Positions 5,540 through 12,672 are shown, counted from the first letter of the stretch. The stretch is 12,672 nucleotides of DNA from JACZQZ01 sp046756945 (GCA_046756945.1 JBHHXI010000090.1:1-12672), one strand, 5' to 3'. Made by a program: numbers and translations. Notes: generated by a model from the letters alone, not told the origin.

Positions 5540-6325
5540 ATGCGTGAAAAATTCCCCAATGTGTCCCGCCCCATCGTGGCCGCCGCGGTTTCGTTGGCGG
5601 TGCTGGGCGGATGCGCCGTCTCCGATTATCAGCGGCCCACCATCGAACGGGTTGGAGCCGGCGACGGGCGCATCGTTTTCGCCGCCGACGTGTTCCGCGG
5701 AGCCGCGCCCGAGCGGGTGAGGTTCACCGACATCTGGCAGCGCGAAGAGTACGCCCTGTTCCGGGGCGGCGGCGCCCAGGCGGAAATCATCTACTCCACC
5801 ACCACCACTCCGGTGTTCACGGTTGTCCTGAATTACCAGTTCATGGTCGACGACATGGTGGAGACGTGGAACCTGAACAGGAAATACGCCAAGGCCTGGG
5901 ACGATTCGCAAAGGATCGAGGCGCCCGTGGGGACGTTTTTCTACAAGCCCTACAGGCTTGTCGGAGCAGACCGGGCGTGCTTCGGGTTCGCCACCGAGTG
6001 GGAACCGAGGGGCGACGACCCCGAAAACCGTCCCAGCAAGGTCCTCTTCGGATACTTCTGCGCCAGGAAGGGCGCGCCGCTCTCCCTGGACAGGATGGAG
6101 GACCTTATCCAGACGATCGGGGTCCGCGGCGTCACCGAGCGGATCCGGCACGCGGACGCGGCCCGCCAGGGAGGCGCCGCCCGGGCGGCCGACGCCCGCA
6201 CCCAGGCCAACGCGGCGCTGATCGCCCACGGACCCTCGCCGTCGGCCGACCGAGGGAACGCCAACTTTCCCTTCGATCTGGCCGAGTTTTTCACCGAAGG
6301 CGGGGAGGGGAGCCAGAAAAACTGA
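5540..6325 (+). CDS. Lipoprotein, unknown function
   Basis: This 261-residue protein starts MREKFPNVSRPIVAAAVSLA and has a strong lipobox VLGGC with C25 as the lipidated cysteine, followed by AVSD. The mature N-terminal domain (about 30-190) is a mixed beta-rich domain with YALFRGGGAQAEIIYSTTTT, an aromatic-rich strand region (TFFYKPYRL) and two cysteines (CFGF and YFCA) that could form a disulfide. The C-terminal part (about 205-245) is Ala/Arg-rich and probably helical or disordered. I do not recognise the family. The aspartate in the +2 to +4 range of the mature protein (AVSD) does not clearly decide inner or outer membrane retention. The start is fixed by AGGAGAGAGCCC before the ATG and a consensus -10 further up. 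It converges on the TPR gene, with 86 bases between the stops. Confidence 0.78.
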   Translation: MREKFPNVSRPIVAAAVSLAVLGGCAVSDYQRPTIERVGAGDGRIVFAADVFRGAAPERVRFTDIWQREEYALFRGGGAQAEIIYSTTTTPVFTVVLNYQFMVDDMVETWNLNRKYAKAWDDSQRIEAPVGTFFYKPYRLVGADRACFGFATEWEPRGDDPENRPSKVLFGYFCARKGAPLSLDRMEDLIQTIGVRGVTERIRHADAARQGGAARAADARTQANAALIAHGPSPSADRGNANFPFDLAEFFTEGGEGSQKN

Positions 6326-6411
6326 TCCATGGGGGCGTAATCCCGCGATGTCGTGGCGGCTGGCACGCAAACGGCCGCCGCGGTGGCCCACGCATCCCGC
6401 TCGGCCGATGA

Positions 6412-7881
6412 TCACCCGCGGCGTCTGCGCTTTTTCCCCGGCCTGGCCGGCCTCCGCCCATGGGCGGGCGGGCGGTCCGCGCCTTTCCCGTCGGTGTCGT
6501 GGCGTCGCGCCGCCGCCGGCCCGCCGAGCAGGCGCTCGACGTGGGACAGGTTCTTTTCCGTGACCGCGGCCATGGCGTCGGCGCCGTGCTCGGTATAGAC
6601 GGCGCGCGCCGTTTCGAAGGCCTTGGCCGCACCCTCCAGATGGGCCGATTCACCGGTCAGCCGGCCAAGCAGGAACAGGGCCGAGCCCAGATTGTTCTGG
6701 GTCGCCGCAAAGGGCAGGGGGGCGGCGTCCCGCGTGCGCACCGTCAGGGCGGCGCGGCAGGCGTCGGCGGCCTTGGTCAGCACTTCCGTGTTGCGGTGCT
6801 GCTGGCCGAGAACCTGGGCCGCCTGGGCGAAGTTGCTCATGACCTCGGCCCAGAGAAGGGGCGTTTTGCCGCGCGTGAACACCATGAGCGCCGCCTGGAA
6901 GGCGTTGAGCGACTCTCTCAGGATATCGCCCTCGCCGGTCCGCGAATCGAGCCTGTAGAGCACCTGACCCAGCCGGTTCTGCGTCGCCGCCCAGGCGCGC
7001 GGGGACTCGGCCCGGGTCAGCACGTCGAGGGCGCCGCGCAAGGCGTCGGCGGCGGCGGCGAGCGTGTCGGCGTCGTTGGTGCGCTCGGCCAGGACCTGGA
7101 GGACCGCGCCCAGATGTTTCCTGGTCAGCGCCCAATCGAGCGGATCGTCCTCCCTGGACCGGTTTTCCAGGGATGCCTGGTAGGTCTGGGCCGCCACCTG
7201 ATAGAGGTCCCGGTTGCCCCCCCGGTTGGCCAGCGTGGCCAGGGCGTTGCCGTAACACATGTGGATGGCCGCCCGCTCCCGCGCCGTCAGGTCGGCCGGC
7301 AGGTTGTGGACGCAGGGCATGGCGGCGTACAGCGCGTCGGGCAGCGCCTGGCCGAGGCGCAGGCGCTTGCCTTCGCTCCCCGGCGTCGTCGCGGCAAGGC
7401 TCACGGCAAGGAGGAGGGGAGCGAATTCGGGGCCGAAATCAACCGGCAGGTTGAGGGTGGTGGCGGCGCTGAAGCCCCCGGGCAGGTCCTCTTCCTCGAC
7501 GGCCGCGGAGACGAACCTGAGGTGCAGCGTCGTCCCCGGCGCCGGAATTTCGCCCCAGATCAAAAGGTCGGCGCCCTCCCGCGCCAGCCATTGCCGGGCG
7601 GCGGCCGCCGCCGCCAGCCATTCCGCCGGTGACCCGGCGGCGTCCGCAGCCAACGCCCTTGTCAGGGGACGGACCCGCACGCCCCTTGGTTTCCCGAGTG
7701 CGGCGACCACGTGGCGGCTGCGGTCGGCGCCGGCCTGATCGGCGATGGCGGCGACGCGGATCTCGATGCGCTCGGGGCGGGGCCCGCGTTGCCGGCCGAA
7801 CAGGCGGCTGAACAGCCCGCCCCTGGCGCCCCCGCCCGGGGCGGCGTCCCGCTCACCGTCTTGACGTCTGTTCTTTCTCAA
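6412..7881 (-). CDS. TPR-repeat protein with N-terminal TolB-like region
   Basis: This 489-residue protein has three parts. Residues 38-165 form an alpha/beta region (ERIEIRVAAIAD, then RQWLAREGADLLIWGEI near 96-112) resembling the nucleotide/TolB-N-like domains that precede TPRs in bacterial signalling proteins. Residues about 205-455 hold at least four to five tetratricopeptide repeats of the type ALxxxTRxxxPLxWAxTQNNLGxALxxLG; the clearest are 244-262, 295-310 and 388-406. The tail (456-489) is very basic, ending KKRRRRG. There is no signal peptide, so it should be cytoplasmic. TPRs mediate protein binding; the partner is unknown. The frame extends to a TTG at 7941, but I chose the TTG at 7881 because GAGGTG sits at ribosome-site distance. 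The 205-bp region to the divergent pagL-like gene has only weak promoter hexamers (TATGAT at 7941-7946, minus strand). Confidence 0.8.
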   Translation of the reverse strand: MRKNRRQDGERDAAPGGGARGGLFSRLFGRQRGPRPERIEIRVAAIADQAGADRSRHVVAALGKPRGVRVRPLTRALAADAAGSPAEWLAAAAAARQWLAREGADLLIWGEIPAPGTTLHLRFVSAAVEEEDLPGGFSAATTLNLPVDFGPEFAPLLLAVSLAATTPGSEGKRLRLGQALPDALYAAMPCVHNLPADLTARERAAIHMCYGNALATLANRGGNRDLYQVAAQTYQASLENRSREDDPLDWALTRKHLGAVLQVLAERTNDADTLAAAADALRGALDVLTRAESPRAWAATQNRLGQVLYRLDSRTGEGDILRESLNAFQAALMVFTRGKTPLLWAEVMSNFAQAAQVLGQQHRNTEVLTKAADACRAALTVRTRDAAPLPFAATQNNLGSALFLLGRLTGESAHLEGAAKAFETARAVYTEHGADAMAAVTEKNLSHVERLLGGPAAARRHDTDGKGADRPPAHGRRPARPGKKRRRRG

Positions 7882-8086
7882 CCGGCACCTCGCCGGGGCG
7901 TCACAACCGCGGCGGCCGCGCACCGCCCCGCCACTGGACAATCATACAGTCGGGGCGGTAGAAATGCAGTGTCCTGACTACGGGGGTCTCGATCGCCGGT
8001 GCCGGCAACGCCCGGCGCCGCGGAGGCGCAACGTTCTCGACCGCATACCTGTCGGGCCAGGGCGAACAAGAACTGGGGGGGCAAGC

Positions 8087-8872
8087 GTGAAACCGTTTCT
8101 CATCGGACCTGCCGGCGTCGCCGCGGTCCTGGCTCTCTGCGCGTCCGGCGCCATGGCGGCGCCGTCGGGCCCCGGCTACGACATGGACAGGTTTCTCAAC
8201 GAGCCCTATCCGCTGGCACCCCAGGCCGCGCCTGTGCCGCCACCCCAACCCGTGGTGGCGCCACGGTCCAGGCCGGCGCCGACGCTGAAGCCGAAGCCGA
8301 AGGCGGTCACCGAAAAACGGAAAAGACGCCCGTTGCCCGAACTGGCGCCCGAACCGGCGCCCCGCCGGGCGCCGCCGCCCGACGCAGGCCCCGGCATCGG
8401 GGGCATCTTCTCCGAGGTCCGCGTCGGTCTCCTGGCCCACGACCAGGGGCCGTTCAGCAGCAACAAGGAGGACGGCCCCGACATCAACCTGGAGCTCCTG
8501 TTCGTGTCGCCGGATTTTCTCGACGTCATCTGGTCGCCCCGGCCCCATATCGGTTTGACCGGCAACACCGCCGGCGACACCAGCCAGGCCTATCTGGGGC
8601 TGACCTGGGAGTATGGGTTCTGGCGCCGCTTCTTCGCGGAATTCAGTCTCGGCGGCGCGGTCCACGACGGTGAATTGACGACGAATACGGTGGGCCGGAC
8701 CAAGAAGGAACTGGGGTGCCGCCTCCTGTTCCGCGAATCCGTCGCCGTCGGGTACAAGTTCGCCGGCCCCCATTCGGTGATGCTGCACCTGGACCACATT
8801 TCCAACGCCAAGATCTGCGACCAGAACGAGGGCCTGGAAAACGCGGGAATCCGCTACGGATACCGTTTCTGA
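8087..8872 (+). CDS. pagL: PagL-type lipid A 3-O-deacylase, outer membrane
   Basis: This 261-residue protein has a signal peptide (MKPFLIGPAGVAAVLALCAS then GAMA, cleavage near residue 24). A Pro-rich, later basic linker (about 30-105) leads to a beta-barrel domain (about 108-261) ending in aromatic YGYRF, as outer-membrane barrels do. The barrel carries the PagL catalytic pattern: HISNA gives H237 and S239, and E251 lies 12 residues after the serine, the same spacing as the His-Ser-Glu triad of Pseudomonas PagL. The enzyme removes the 3-O acyl chain of lipid A, modifying the outer leaflet and host or antibiotic recognition. The GTG start at 8087 is fixed by a GGGGGGG ribosome site and the signal peptide. 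The barrel alone is the usual family length; the linker is extra. Its end overlaps the convergent otsB by 19 bases. Confidence 0.85.
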   Translation: MKPFLIGPAGVAAVLALCASGAMAAPSGPGYDMDRFLNEPYPLAPQAAPVPPPQPVVAPRSRPAPTLKPKPKAVTEKRKRRPLPELAPEPAPRRAPPPDAGPGIGGIFSEVRVGLLAHDQGPFSSNKEDGPDINLELLFVSPDFLDVIWSPRPHIGLTGNTAGDTSQAYLGLTWEYGFWRRFFAEFSLGGAVHDGELTTNTVGRTKKELGCRLLFRESVAVGYKFAGPHSVMLHLDHISNAKICDQNEGLENAGIRYGYRF

Positions 8873-9690
8873 AGCGCGCCGCCGTTTGCCCGATCGGCGA
8901 GAAACGTGAGCAGAATCCCCACTTCGTCCGGGTCCTTCACCGAGTAGTCGGCGGCGGGCGGCGCGCCGCCGTCCACCCCGTCGCTGACGTAGACGCGGAC
9001 GCCCCGCCCCTCGAGGGCGTTGAACGCGTCCTCGTCGGTGATGTCGTCGCCGACGTAAACGGGCATCACGTCGGGTCCGTCGAGATCCAGCGCCCTCAGC
9101 ATCCACAACACCGCCTTGCCCTTGTCCCAATTGAGCCCCGGCAGAATCTCGTAGACCTTCTTTCCGGAAACGCCGCGCAGGCGCGGATAGTTCGCCAGGA
9201 GGCCCTCGACGGCGGCCTTGACCGCAATCGCGCCGGCATCGTTGGTCAGGCGGTAGTGGACGGCGACGGAGCACGACTTGGGTTCGATGATAGCCCCGTC
9301 CACCGGCCCCAGTTTACGCTCCAGCGCCGCGCCAACCTCCTCCAGGAGGTCATGGAACCTGGTGCAGTCGGCGAGCGGTTCCGTGCCGTTGTCCGGCCAG
9401 GCGATGTCGAAGCCGTGACTGCCGGCGTAGACCAGGTTGTCCAGTCCGACCCGTTCATGCACGTCCTTGCGGTCGCGCCCGCTGATGACGATGACCGGAC
9501 AGCGATCGGCCAGGGTGCTGACGATCCGGCGCATGGAATCGGAGAGCGCGGCCATGTCCGGGCGGTCGACGACGGGCGCCAGCGTGCCGTCGAAATCGAG
9601 GAACACGGCAAGCCGCTTTCCCTCCAGGCGGGCCGCCAGTTCGCTGCGGTGCGTGAGGGCGGACGGCAGCGCGGATTCTTTCGTGCTCAC
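8854..9690 (-). CDS. otsB: Trehalose-6-phosphate phosphatase OtsB
   Basis: This 278-residue HAD-superfamily phosphatase has every hallmark of OtsB. Motif I is LDFDGTLAPV (nucleophile D32, acid D34), motif II ISGRD (69-73), then YAGSHG (88-93), the lysine region GKKVYEILP and NWDKGKA (K190), and the metal-binding GDDITDEDAF (214-223). It dephosphorylates trehalose-6-phosphate to trehalose, the osmo- and desiccation protectant, in the cytoplasm. OtsA, which makes the substrate, is not in the window. I chose the GTG at 9690 because GGAGAG lies 7 bases upstream; an ATG at 9801 in frame would add 37 residues of poor quality. It is divergent from the MscS-type channel gene and overlaps the pagL-like gene tail-to-tail. 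Confidence 0.93.
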   Translation of the reverse strand: MSTKESALPSALTHRSELAARLEGKRLAVFLDFDGTLAPVVDRPDMAALSDSMRRIVSTLADRCPVIVISGRDRKDVHERVGLDNLVYAGSHGFDIAWPDNGTEPLADCTRFHDLLEEVGAALERKLGPVDGAIIEPKSCSVAVHYRLTNDAGAIAVKAAVEGLLANYPRLRGVSGKKVYEILPGLNWDKGKAVLWMLRALDLDGPDVMPVYVGDDITDEDAFNALEGRGVRVYVSDGVDGGAPPAADYSVKDPDEVGILLTFLADRANGGALQKRYP

Positions 9691-10116
9691 CTCGATGCTC
9701 TCCGGTTCCAGGACACGTCGGCCTCGGGCCGGCGGCCCGCCGAATGGCCGGCGACACCGCGAAGCGCGGACGTTCTTGCCTGCGAAAAAGCCGACATGCA
9801 AGCGCTATTCCCTTAAACGCCCTTCGCGACCCCGGCGCCCTGCGGCGGCGACCCGGCGCGCCAGCGGATGCATCCATCTCAAATATGGCAAGCGTTTTAC
9901 GATATCCTTAACGACCGCCAGGAACCGCAAACGGGCCGTGTCCGGTATGGGGGTCCGGAAACCCCGTCCGGCGATGGCTTCGGGTGTATATAGTCAAACC
10001 TGGGGCGGGTGTCGTGGTCCGGCATTCGCGGGTCGGGGTCCGGCTTTTGCAAAATGTGTGACAGGGTGGAACGGGCCGGGTACTCTCGCCCGCCATTGGC
10101 AAGCCGGGTCGTGCGC
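9691..10116. other. Divergent intergenic region between otsB and the MscS-type gene
   Basis: No gene is supported in these 426 bases. They hold the GTCCGG cluster, a small dyad GGGGT-CCGGAA-ACCCC (9950-9965), and a TATATAG sequence near 9987-9993 that might be a -10. Both osmotic genes must be driven from here unless transcribed from further away. Confidence 0.5.
9940..10043 (+). repeat. Cluster of five GTCCGG hexamers
   Basis: GTCCGG starts at 9940, 9953, 9966, 10017 and 10038. The first three are exactly 13 bases apart. The last two share the longer form GGTCCGGC. The hexamer is common in this GC-rich DNA (roughly one per 1-1.5 kb on one strand), so five in 104 bases is a clear local excess. 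Iterated regulator sites are possible. Confidence 0.55.
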
Positions 10117-12450
10117 ATGCACCGGAAACGGTTTTCGAGTCTCATCTCAGCCCCGACGGCGGTCCTGATATTTGGCCTCCTTCTGCCGGCGCCCGCCGTC
10201 GGGCAGGCGGCAGACGGCGGCGTGGCCCCGGCGGGGACCACGGCCGAGGTTTCCATGGGCGACCTGGAGGCCCTGGTCGCCACCATCGAGGACGAGGCCG
10301 GGCGCAAGCGGCTCGTCGCCCGCATCCGGGCCCTGATCGCGGCGCAGAAGGGCGTCACCGAAGAACCGGCCGTCGAAAGCCTGGGCGCCGGTTTCATCGA
10401 CCGGCTTTCGGAGAACGTCAAGAAAAGCAGCGGCCGGTTGGCCGCGGCGGTGCAAACCTTGAGCGACCTGCCGGGGCTGGCGGCGTGGTTGCGCGCCCAG
10501 GCGGGCGACCCCGACGCCCGCGCCTTGTGGCAGGGCCTCCTTTTCAAGCTGGCGCTGGTTCTGGCCGTCGGCTGGGGCGCCCAGCGTCTGGTGCGGTTCC
10601 TGCTCGGGCGCACGCGCCGGGCGCTGGAGGGCCGGGATACCGACAGCCTGTTGGTGCGCATACCCGTGCTCGCCGGACGCACGGTGCTCGACGTCGTCCC
10701 CATCGCCGCCTTCGCCGGCGCCGCGTACGGCGCGCTGCCGCTGACCCAGCCCGGGCCCGAGGTCTACGTGGTGGCGCTCACCGTCATCAACGCCTACCTG
10801 ATCGTGCGGGCAACGTTGGTGGTGGCGCGCATGCTGCTGGTGCCGGCGGTGCCGTCCCTGCGGGTGCTGCCGATCGGCGGCGAGACCGCCAACTACCTGT
10901 TCATCTGGACCCGGCGCCTGGTCTGGGTGACGGTGGCCGGCTACTTCCTGGCCGAGGCGGCATTGCTTCTCGGCCTGCCCGCGGGCGGCCACGCCGGCCT
11001 GCTGCACCTGCTCGGCCTGCTGGTCACCGGCATGGTGGTCGTTTTCGTCCTTCAGAACCGCGCCGCCGTCGCCGGCTGGGTGCGCGGCGCCGCCGATGCG
11101 GGGCCGGGCCGGTTCGGCGTGCGCACCCTGCGCGCCCGGTTCGCCGACATCTGGCATGTGCCCGCCATCATCTACGTCGCCGGCGTGTACGGCGTCTGGG
11201 CGCTGGGCGTCGAGGGCGGGTTCCAGTTCATGGCCCGCGCCACCATCGCCACGGCGGCGATCCTGACCGTGGCGGGGCTGGCGGCGTATGGGCTGCGGCG
11301 GGGCGTGAGGCGCGGCTTCGCCGTCAAAGAAGAGGTCAAGACGCGCTTCCCGACCCTGGAGGCCCGCGCCAACCGGTACCTGCCGGTCCTGCATGTGGGG
11401 CTGCGCTGGGTGATCTACGCCGTCGCCGCGCTCGCCGTGCTGCAGGCCTGGGGCATCGATACCTTCGGCTGGCTGGAGACGCCGTTCGGGCGGCGGTTGA
11501 CCGAAAGCACGCTCAGCATCGTCACCGTGACGGTCCTGGCGCTGATCGTCTGGGAGGCGATCAGCTCGGCGATCGAGCGCTACCTGACCCGGACCGATGC
11601 GGACGGAACCCGGGTCGAGCGCAGCGCCCGGGCGCGCACCCTGTTGCCGCTTTTGCGCAACGCGGTGCTGGTGGTGCTGACGGTGATGGTGAGCATGATC
11701 GTGCTCTCGGAGCTTGGCGTCGACATCGCGCCGCTGCTGGCCGGCGCCGGCGTGGTCGGCCTGGCCATCGGCTTCGGCGCCCAGAAGCTGGTCCAGGACG
11801 TGATCACCGGCGCCTTCATCCTGTTCGAGGATTCCATCGCCGTCGGCGACGTGGTCGACGTGGGCGGGCTGGCCGGCGTGGTCGAGGCGCTGTCCATCCG
11901 CTCCATACGGCTGCGCGATCTTTCGGGCAAGGTGCACACCGTTCCCTTCAGCGCCGTCGACACGGTCACCAACATGACCAAGGACTTCTCGTACTACGTC
12001 TTCGAGGTCGGGGTGGGCTACCGGGAAGACACCGACGAGGTGACCGGGGTGCTCAAGGAGATCGGCGCCGAAATGCAGGACGACCCCGAATTCGGGCCGT
12101 TGATTCTGGCGCCTTTCGAGGTCCTGGGCGTCGACCAGTTCGCCGATTCTGCCGTTATCATCAAGGCCCGCTTCAAGACCGCGCCGATCAAGCAGTGGAC
12201 CGTGGGACGCGAGTTCAACCGGCGCATGAAACAGAGGTTCGACGAGCTCGGGATCGAGATCCCCTTCCCCCACACCACCATCTACTTCGGCGAGGACAAG
12301 CACGGCGAGGCGCCCCCGGCCCGCATCCGCACGGAAGAGGCGGCGGCCGCCCCCCGGCGCGCGGCGCGGCCGAAGAAGCGGCGCAAGCGCGCCGCCGCCG
12401 ATGTCGTCGAACTGCCGGCGTCGGAGGACGGGGCCGACGACGGCGTTTAG
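10117..12450 (+). CDS. Large MscS-family mechanosensitive channel (YbiO-like architecture)
   Basis: This 777-residue protein begins with a signal sequence (MHRKRFSSLISAPTAVLIFG, cleavage near residue 30), then a periplasmic helical segment (about 45-140) and roughly ten to eleven membrane helices. The MscS core lies at about 510-730. The pore helix TM3 holds AGAGVVGLAIGFGAQKLVQD starting at residue 542, followed by the beta domain (VGDVVDVGGLAGVVEAL) and the vestibule end IPFPHTTIYFG near 716. The tail is basic (KKRRKRAA). MscS channels open under membrane tension to release solutes on hypo-osmotic shock. Length and layout match the large MscS relatives (E. coli YbiO, 741 residues) rather than MscS itself. 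I chose the ATG at 10117 because it starts a signal peptide; upstream codons back to 10009 do not look coding. The ribosome site is weak. Confidence 0.9.
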   Translation: MHRKRFSSLISAPTAVLIFGLLLPAPAVGQAADGGVAPAGTTAEVSMGDLEALVATIEDEAGRKRLVARIRALIAAQKGVTEEPAVESLGAGFIDRLSENVKKSSGRLAAAVQTLSDLPGLAAWLRAQAGDPDARALWQGLLFKLALVLAVGWGAQRLVRFLLGRTRRALEGRDTDSLLVRIPVLAGRTVLDVVPIAAFAGAAYGALPLTQPGPEVYVVALTVINAYLIVRATLVVARMLLVPAVPSLRVLPIGGETANYLFIWTRRLVWVTVAGYFLAEAALLLGLPAGGHAGLLHLLGLLVTGMVVVFVLQNRAAVAGWVRGAADAGPGRFGVRTLRARFADIWHVPAIIYVAGVYGVWALGVEGGFQFMARATIATAAILTVAGLAAYGLRRGVRRGFAVKEEVKTRFPTLEARANRYLPVLHVGLRWVIYAVAALAVLQAWGIDTFGWLETPFGRRLTESTLSIVTVTVLALIVWEAISSAIERYLTRTDADGTRVERSARARTLLPLLRNAVLVVLTVMVSMIVLSELGVDIAPLLAGAGVVGLAIGFGAQKLVQDVITGAFILFEDSIAVGDVVDVGGLAGVVEALSIRSIRLRDLSGKVHTVPFSAVDTVTNMTKDFSYYVFEVGVGYREDTDEVTGVLKEIGAEMQDDPEFGPLILAPFEVLGVDQFADSAVIIKARFKTAPIKQWTVGREFNRRMKQRFDELGIEIPFPHTTIYFGEDKHGEAPPARIRTEEAAAAPRRAARPKKRRKRAAADVVELPASEDGADDGV

Positions 12451-12490
12451 GTGCCGCGGACTGCGCGCGGCGCCGGTTCCGTTGATTTTT
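12450..12490 (+). terminator. Probable terminator of the MscS-type gene
   Basis: GGTGCCGCG (12450-12458) pairs with CGCGGCGCC (12466-12474) over 9 bp including one G-T, with a 7-base loop, right after the TAG stop. A T run (12486-12490) follows 11 bases later, further than in an ideal Rho-independent terminator. Confidence 0.5.
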
Positions 12491-12530
12491 GAAAACCTCG
12501 GCGGTCCGCCCCGTCCTCTGGGTTCAAAAT

Positions 12531-12566
12531 CTTAACGCGGAGGACGCAAAGGGACGCGGAGGAAAA
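12531..12566 (+). repeat. Interspersed GC-rich repeat (intact-looking copy)
   Basis: The unit CTTAACGCGGAGGACGCAAA continues GGGACGCGGAGG. It has an internal direct repeat ACGCGGAGG at 12535-12543 and 12554-12562 (period 19). It resembles the 'GCGGAGGxCGCAAAGGGxCGCGGAGG' sequences I recall from intergenic regions of many bacteria. A diverged inverted copy lies at 4708-4740. Confidence 0.6.
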
Positions 12567-12603
12567 CCATGAAACCCATTAAAGCAATTAAGCAATCAAT
12601 TAA

Positions 12604-12672
12604 GGGGACACCTTACTTAATTGGCTCAATCCGGGATGATGATTTTGGGCAATAATTAAGTAAGGTGTCCCC
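12604..12672. repeat. Perfect 19-bp inverted repeat, REP/RAYT-associated type
   Basis: GGGGACACCTTACTTAATT (12604-12622) and its exact reverse complement AATTAAGTAAGGTGTCCCC (12654-12672) enclose 31 bases. The right arm ends at the window edge, so the full extent is not seen. I recall this GGTGTCCCC/AATTAAGTA sequence as flanking REP-associated tyrosine transposase (IS200-like) genes in many bacteria. The transposase itself, if present, is outside the window. Confidence 0.65.

Noticed and set aside
5339..6415. N-terminal extension of the minus-strand frame that ends at 4850 (521 codons in total)
   Set aside because: It lies wholly antisense to the lipoprotein gene at 5540-6325, whose signal peptide, lipobox and ribosome site are clear. 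Only the part from the GTG at 5338 has its own ribosome site and signal peptide.
6460..7632. 390-codon plus-strand ORF
   Set aside because: Antisense to the TPR gene; no ribosome site or domain.
10147..12303. 718-codon minus-strand ORF
   Set aside because: Antisense shadow of the MscS-type gene; composition is His/Asp/Gly/Gln-rich with no domain, as expected from the complement of GC-rich codons.
10485..12485. 666-codon plus-strand ORF
   Set aside because: Frame-shifted shadow of the MscS-type gene, with extreme Arg/Gly/Ala content.
1..12672. CRISPR array, prophage, toxin-antitoxin or complete insertion sequence
   Set aside because: No regularly spaced repeat with unique spacers, no phage or transposase protein and no recognisable toxin pair was found.

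Overview
The window is high-GC chromosomal DNA with short genes on both strands, frequent GTG or TTG starts backed by good Shine-Dalgarno sequences, and many exported envelope proteins. Together with the tRNA-Arg(ACG) with encoded CCA, the Sel1/SPOR protein, the TPR repeats of the 'PLxWAxTQNNLGxAL' type and the small lipoprotein families, this points to an alphaproteobacterium, most likely of the Rhodospirillales. That placement is inference from composition and family style; no ribosomal RNA or other strong marker is present.

Left part (1-4239). A minus-strand exported protein runs off the left edge. Then come a tRNA-Arg(ACG), a 62-residue two-helix membrane protein (+), a PilZ-domain protein (-), and a Sel1-repeat protein with a C-terminal SPOR domain (-). 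The last carries an in-frame duplicated, palindrome-rich 60-bp unit. Divergent from it is a Crp/Fnr-type regulator (+) whose recognition helix keeps the RETxxR contacts of E. coli CRP. A small lipoprotein (-) converges on the regulator.

Middle (4240-8086). A 610-bp stretch without a long gene contains an AT-rich island (about one third GC at 4381-4440), repeated TATCAAGA/TTGATA motifs, a hairpin, a near-consensus CRP-like site with a suitably placed -10 element, a 27-30-residue single-helix ORF, and a degraded copy of an interspersed GC-rich repeat. Then follow a periplasmic protein of unknown function (-), a divergent lipoprotein (+), and a 489-residue TPR protein (-).

Right part (8087-12672). 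A PagL-type lipid A deacylase (+) overlaps tail-to-tail with trehalose-6-phosphate phosphatase otsB (-). A large MscS-family channel (+) diverges from otsB across 426 bp that hold five GTCCGG hexamers, three of them at a 13-bp period. The window ends after the channel terminator in repeats: a second copy of the interspersed repeat and a perfect 19-bp inverted repeat of the kind found beside REP-associated transposases.

The common theme is the cell envelope and osmotic or second-messenger response: PilZ (c-di-GMP), a CRP-like regulator, SPOR, lipid A remodelling, trehalose synthesis and a mechanosensitive valve. I see no long operon, prophage, CRISPR array or complete insertion sequence. The items most worth following are the small membrane ORF behind the CRP-like site, the coding palindromic repeat and the GTCCGG cluster.
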